A stretch of DNA of 64,000 bases from Ephydatia muelleri (taxonomy: Eukaryota; Porifera; Demospongiae; Spongillida; Spongillidae), in NCBI GenBank assembly GCA_013339895.1, contig JABACO010000003.1:4375509-4439508 (forward strand), given 5' to 3'. The number at the start of each line of letters is the position of its first letter. Position 1 is the stretch's first letter. The position numbers and the translations under genes were made by a program. The notes under the pieces were generated by a model that was not told where the DNA came from, did not search any database, and saw nothing but the letters and a program-made list of their open reading frames with translations. Below are positions 59,911 to 64,000 of the stretch, piece after piece.

Positions 59911-60087
59911 CAACGCATAACTCGGGACAGGAACACTTTTAAGCGATCAAAATTTCACCACTAGCTTCAGAATCGGATGGAGGACTCGCTTTTATATAAA
60001 TAATCGATGTTATACTCTAATACACAATCGACTATCAGCCTATGTCTTGTATAATTAGACATTGGGTGTGAAAAAAAAATTAAGAAA

Positions 60088-60344
60088 ACAAGTAAATAAA
60101 AACATTCTCTACGAGAAAGTTGATGGGATATAGGATTTGAAGGCAATTGGTGGTATCAGAAGGGAAAATGTAATAGTCCTATATTTAGCACACAAACAAC
60201 ATACGCCCTAGAAATGTGCTAAATATAGGACTATTACATTTTCCCTTCTGATAAGACCTTGTTTCCTTGCTTTTTACACCACCAATTGCCTTCAAATCCT
60301 ATATCCCATCAAATTTCTCGTAGAGAATGTTTTTATTTACTTGT
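60088..60344. mobile_element. Palindromic MITE, copy 2
   Basis: 257 bp. The arms begin ACAAGTAAATAAAAACATTC and end in the inverse; inner motifs GGGATATAGGATTTGAAGGC and TGTAATAGTCCTATATTTAG are mirrored. The left arm lacks a roughly 25-bp piece present on the right. It is the same family as 41982-42184. No target duplication is clear. Confidence 0.75.
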
Positions 60345-62290
60345 CATATAATCAGCTGATATATGTAGACCTGGAGAGTAGCTTGTCACAAATTGTGCAT
60401 TTGATGCTGGACTAAAAAGCTTGCATTTGTTGGTCCTGTCATCGTGTGGCGTTCATAGGGGAACATGTCCTAATGTATAGGTTGTGCCTACATGATAAAC
60501 TTTTCTTCTGATAGCCACTCCCACAAAATCGGATTAGTTTGCCCTCCCTCCTCACTCATAACCCATCTACTCATCCCACACTCTCCCCAGGCTATCTGAA
60601 TTTGTGGCAGCTGCAGGAAATTTTGACTATCACATTAGATGCATACCTCCTTCAATAACCCTATTTATGTTTCCATGGTGACCATCAAACTGTCAATTAC
60701 AAAAGTGATGATGACAGTATAATTTTTCTAGTTCACTAGGTTATAAGTACACATGAACAACCCCATCTCAGACCGGGACCATCACACCAGTTCAAATGCA
60801 GGCCCGATTGAAGGAGGGCCTTGTCTGCTGGCATAAAGCTGATCTCTGATAAGTTGGCTGATGATGCCAGCTCTGTCAGTTTAGCAGGGCCTGCCTGGTG
60901 TTCAACATCTGGATGGCTGGGGAGGAGGAGGAGGATTACATAACAGAGTAAGGCAATGCCATTATTAACCCTGTGAAATATAGTGGAGGTCTTGTAGAAC
61001 ATCTTGAGAAAGCTGCGACACCATACATTGGTTCACACACTGAATGACGTTAACATATACACCACGCAATATGTGTATATCAACCGTTACAAAAGTACAC
61101 AATTACAAGCACAACATGCAAGTAGTCCACACATACACACACACACGAACACACACACACAATACACACACACACACACCCATGCGCACACTCCTGACCT
61201 TTGGTTCACAGAGGAGAGATCTGAAAAATTCATTATTGCAGTTGTCAGCTTGCTGGCTTTATCTTCAAATTTCTGCTTGCTGACTGTGATAGGAGAACCT
61301 CACATGACAATGATGTCACAATTACATCATCTTTTCACACGGGACAGTGTTAGTGGATGCAGCTTTACCTGCTTCAAGAGTCCATCACAAGAGACAACTC
61401 AATTACAATGTTCTCCTGCGGAATGGGGTGCTTTTGGACCATCACTACAGGCTTTAGCATTAGCAATACATGATAGCATGTATCACCCAATACTAACACA
61501 AGATGGTAACTACAGTACATGTATGAATACCAGGAAGAATAGTTTAGTGTTTCGCTCTCTGATGAAGATGGGCAATAGCCAGAATCATGGTATCTGCCTA
61601 TTGGAGAGAGGGGCATCATGGTATCCAAGGGGAGGAGCATCGTGGCATTCCAAGAGAGGGGGGGGCACCATATGGTATCCAAGGGGAAGAGCATCATGGT
61701 GAGGGACTATCTGCACCAATGCCAGATGTCCACAGCTGATTCAATGTTGCCGACCAACAAGGCCTGAGACAGCAAGAATATCATGTGGTAATAACAATAA
61801 CTATCCAATATCAGTTCTAGTGTGACCCTCCCACTAGAGGAAGTGGAAGTGAGCTGGCATTTGGGTGTGGTGTGGGTGTGGTCTCATCAACGAGGAGTGG
61901 TTAGTGGGCTGGTATGGTGGTTCAGAGGTGAGGGAGAGGTTGTCAGGGTGTCAGAGAGTGCGTCAAAGGTATCAGGCCCCATCTGAGAAGAGGGAAAGAA
62001 GAGGGGAGGAGGGCTGATGCTTGTACTAAGCTTTCATATTATATCATCATTACATCATGCATTATAATTAGTTAACCATTATTACATCTTCCCTACAGCA
62101 CTGCTCATATGAAACATAACTTTGCTATTAAAGAACGTGACTACCTGTTGCCGTTGGAGAGTGACACCAAGCTTACCTCCAGGAAAAGAACAATTATGAA
62201 ATCCATTGAGTCACATGTAGTGAAGTTGACCTTGCTTACTGCGTGACATAATTTAATTAATAAAGGAAGGAGTGTTTACATGTACGAGTA
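60345..62290. other. Stretch without a recognisable gene
   Basis: Contains (CA)n tracts near 61134-61182 and a short tandem block of about 36 bp near 61612-61690 (GGTATCCAAGGGGA...GCATCATGG). A minus-strand ATG frame at 61002-60736 includes LTELASSANLSEISFMPADK but is unsupported. A long plus frame at 61004-61702 crosses the CA tract and has no ATG at its start. I see no domain in either. Confidence 0.4.
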
Positions 62291-62293
62291 TCT

Positions 62294-62294
<1 letters not shown>

Positions 62295-62373
<79 letters not shown>

Positions 62374-62382
62374 CACACACAC
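62295..62382. repeat. (CA)n microsatellite, left half
   Basis: CA repeats with a CGCGCG interruption, ending exactly where a hAT element begins; the right half continues at 63610-63675. Confidence 0.95.
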
Positions 62383-63609
62383 CAGCGCTGCCAACCCTCC
62401 CGGCTAATCCTTGAGTCTCAAGGTTTTCAATAATATCTCAAGGTTTCAAGGGAAGTGGTCCGATTCTCAAGGTTTCTAAAGCCACCCATTAGTAACATCA
62501 TAGACACTAAGGAGCTAGTAAGCGTACGCGCGACCGATCTATAGCTTAGTAACTATTTTTAATAACAAAACTACAGTTATGGCAAAAAAACTAAATGTAC
62601 GCGTGTTCTCTCCATCCAATTCTGAACCAAGCGATTCTGAAAGTGAGCTAGAGAGTCAGCCTGGTCCATCAAAAAAGAGTGCCGAAAAGCGCAAGATGAA
62701 GTACAAGAGCAAATTTACAAAGGAGTGGACAAAGACCTGACCATTCATCGTTGCCCTACCTGGAGATATCCACTCCTATTCATGTACTGTATGCTCTAGG
62801 AGAGTATCCTGTCAGCACCAGGGAGTGCGTGACGTGAAAGATCACATTAGTTCTCAAATTCATCAAACATTAGCAAAGGAAGCATTGTCTCAGCCAAAGC
62901 TTTCATTTCCATCCGTTGATCCACTTACACAGCAGGTAAGATGCAAAAACTGATGTACACGTAAGCTACTGCTAATACCTTTATCCTAAGGTTACTCGAG
63001 CAGAAGTGAAGTTGACAAATTTTTTAGTCCAGCACAATATACCATTCTGTTTCGCAATACTTTCCCAGACACCAAATTGCAAAAGCATATGCAAGTGGCA
63101 GAACAAAAACCATTTGCATACTTAATAATGCGATTGCTCCACACTTCACAGGTATGTATTCTGCTACATCACCACTAGAGTTATTGCACTATGGCTTCAA
63201 TTTACTATTTCAGCTTTACTTGTGGAGGCAATGAAAGAGAAACATTTTAGTTTATTGATTGATGGGTCCAGTGACACTGGCATTGAGAAACTTAATCCAC
63301 TTACTGTCAGAATATATGATGACAATCAAAGGCAAGTTGTATCCATGCTACTAGACATGACTGTGCATAATCCATAGCTATATATAGTGTAGTTCATTTA
63401 TCATTGCATGTACAGTATTAGATTTGTTTGAAACACATACCTCTATATTATACTATACTATATTTGGCAAATGTAGAGGAACTTGAAAAACAAATGATGC
63501 AATGTAAATTGGTGGTAACTATATAGATGGGATACTTAGCATGTACTCTCAATATACAGACCAGTTTATTAATCTCAAGGTTTTTTATTATGGCAGGTTG
63601 GCAGCCCTG
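62383..63609 (+). mobile_element. hAT element inserted in a CA microsatellite
   Basis: 1,227 bp with ends CAGCGCTGCCAACC and GGTTGGCAGCCCTG; the subterminal CTCAAGGTTTT is repeated inside the left end and occurs inverted near the right. It is flanked by CACACAC on both sides, so the 8-bp duplication cannot be told from the repeat. It carries the first three exons of a hAT transposase but lacks the C-terminal half, so it is non-autonomous. Confidence 0.85.
62579..63336 (+). pseudogene. hAT transposase, three-exon N-terminal fragment
   Basis: Exon 1 starts at ATG 62579 (MAKKLNVRVFSPSNSEPSDS), with a basic stretch and a BED-like zinc finger YSCTVCSRRVSCQHQ...HISSQIHQ, ending QQ|GTAAGA at about 62936. 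One stop interrupts it where a Trp is expected (WTKT-stop-PFIV). Exon 2 (about 62992-63149) has AEVKLTNFLVQHNIPFC and GRTKTICILNN-type sequence in a shifted frame, ending at GTATGT. Exon 3 (about 63213-63331) has EAMKEKHFSLLIDGSSDTGI, the region of the first catalytic Asp, and NPLTVRIYDDNQ. The second catalytic region and the dimerisation domain are absent. Confidence 0.65.
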
Positions 63610-63667
<58 letters not shown>

Positions 63668-63675
63668 ACACACAG
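63610..63675. repeat. (CA)n microsatellite, right half
   Basis: It continues the tract interrupted by the hAT at 62383-63609. Confidence 0.95.
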
Positions 63676-63734
63676 AGCACTTGGAATAAGCAACAGTCAG
63701 TTGCCATGTCTTGGACCATGAACAAATTGATTTA

Positions 63735-64000
63735 AGGATGGCATAAGTGGTGTATTTTTATTTACAGTATAACCAAGATACAGTTTAGTGTCATCGGCAA
63801 AGATTTAAATGCCAGCTGGAGATTGGACATGGTTAGGAAGGTCATTGACATATAGCAGAAACAAGAGAGGGCCAAGGACAGAACCCTGAGGTACACCACT
63901 GGTGATGGATTTAGGAGATGATACATCAAGTCCTACATAAACGCATTGTGTGCGGTCGTTTAAAAAGGCTCTTATCCACTGAAGTAAGTTTGATTTAAAG
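63735..64000 (-). mobile_element. LINE reverse transcriptase fragment (CR1/Jockey-like), cut by the window edge
   Basis: On the minus strand the frame runs [20 protein letters not shown], then [20 protein letters not shown] and, after one stop, [23 protein letters not shown] and the FADD catalytic motif define a non-LTR reverse transcriptase of the Jockey/CR1/I group. The N-terminal part lies beyond 64000. A stop just before the FADD block suggests decay. The left end, near 63735, is probably an internal truncation. Confidence 0.85.

Noticed and set aside
61004-61702. 232-codon plus-strand frame including a His-Thr run
   Set aside because: It starts at TTG, not ATG, crosses a CA microsatellite, and no domain is recognisable; frames on the opposite strand are also open.
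1-64000. CRISPR array, tRNA genes, bacterial-type operons
   Set aside because: The regular repeats are ankyrin units or minisatellites without unique spacers, no tRNA cloverleaf was recognised, and gene structure is intron-rich.

Overview
The window looks like a piece of an invertebrate animal genome, most likely a sponge (inference). It has an AT-rich background, intron-dense genes, many microsatellites and G/C homopolymer runs, and a crowd of Ty3/gypsy, hAT, TTAA-target, CACAGTG-ended and LINE elements. It also carries a 28S rDNA scrap and a CARD / proline-repeat / ankyrin gene of the kind seen in poriferan and cnidarian innate-immunity families. No bacterial-type operon, tRNA or CRISPR array was found.

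The central feature is on the minus strand. A 5' gene part at 54.6-57.7 kb has three exons: a death-fold (CARD-like) exon, an exon of about 15 PPPPDAH heptads, and a 236-residue globular exon. The three join with matching splice phases (1, 1, then 0). To its left, from about 44.3 kb to the window start, lies a long tandem array. Each unit of the array carries a single ankyrin-repeat exon, normally exactly 99 bp (33 codons), phase 0 at both ends, with canonical CAG and GTAAGC splice signals. I count 17 intact exons, one truncated exon and at least three units that have lost the exon. The smallest period is 661 bp; larger units arise where mobile DNA has entered the introns. Two exons have changed length in frame only (105 and 171 bp). 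The simplest reading is one very large leftward gene whose ankyrin solenoid grows and shrinks by unequal exchange and could be spliced in many combinations. The link between the 5' part and the array is an inference from strand, phase and order, because about 10 kb of nested transposons lies between them.

Layout. 0-10 kb: array units with two copies of a TTAA-flanked inverted-repeat element, a solo LTR (5.77-6.00 kb) and a broken Ty3/gypsy copy (6.14-8.51 kb). 10-23.7 kb: array units with four copies of an unclassified repeat (repeat B) and a Ty3/gypsy copy with a 22-bp minisatellite. 23.7-29.2 kb: a 2.7-kb CACAGTG-ended element and a 2.4-kb TTAA-flanked piggyBac-like element. 29.2-40.4 kb: array units with two more duplicates of the gypsy copy and a very recent 2,016-bp tandem duplication. 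40.4-45 kb: a fragment of an ADPEKKR-repeat gene interrupted by a MITE, then the decayed array edge. 45-54.5 kb: a minus-strand Ty3/gypsy element (46.63-53.38 kb) containing nested hAT and foldback insertions, then another gypsy fragment. 54.6-57.7 kb: the gene's 5' exons. 57.9-64 kb: a hAT with 5-bp target duplications, a palindromic MITE, microsatellites, a hAT with a three-exon transposase fragment, and a LINE reverse transcriptase fragment at the edge.
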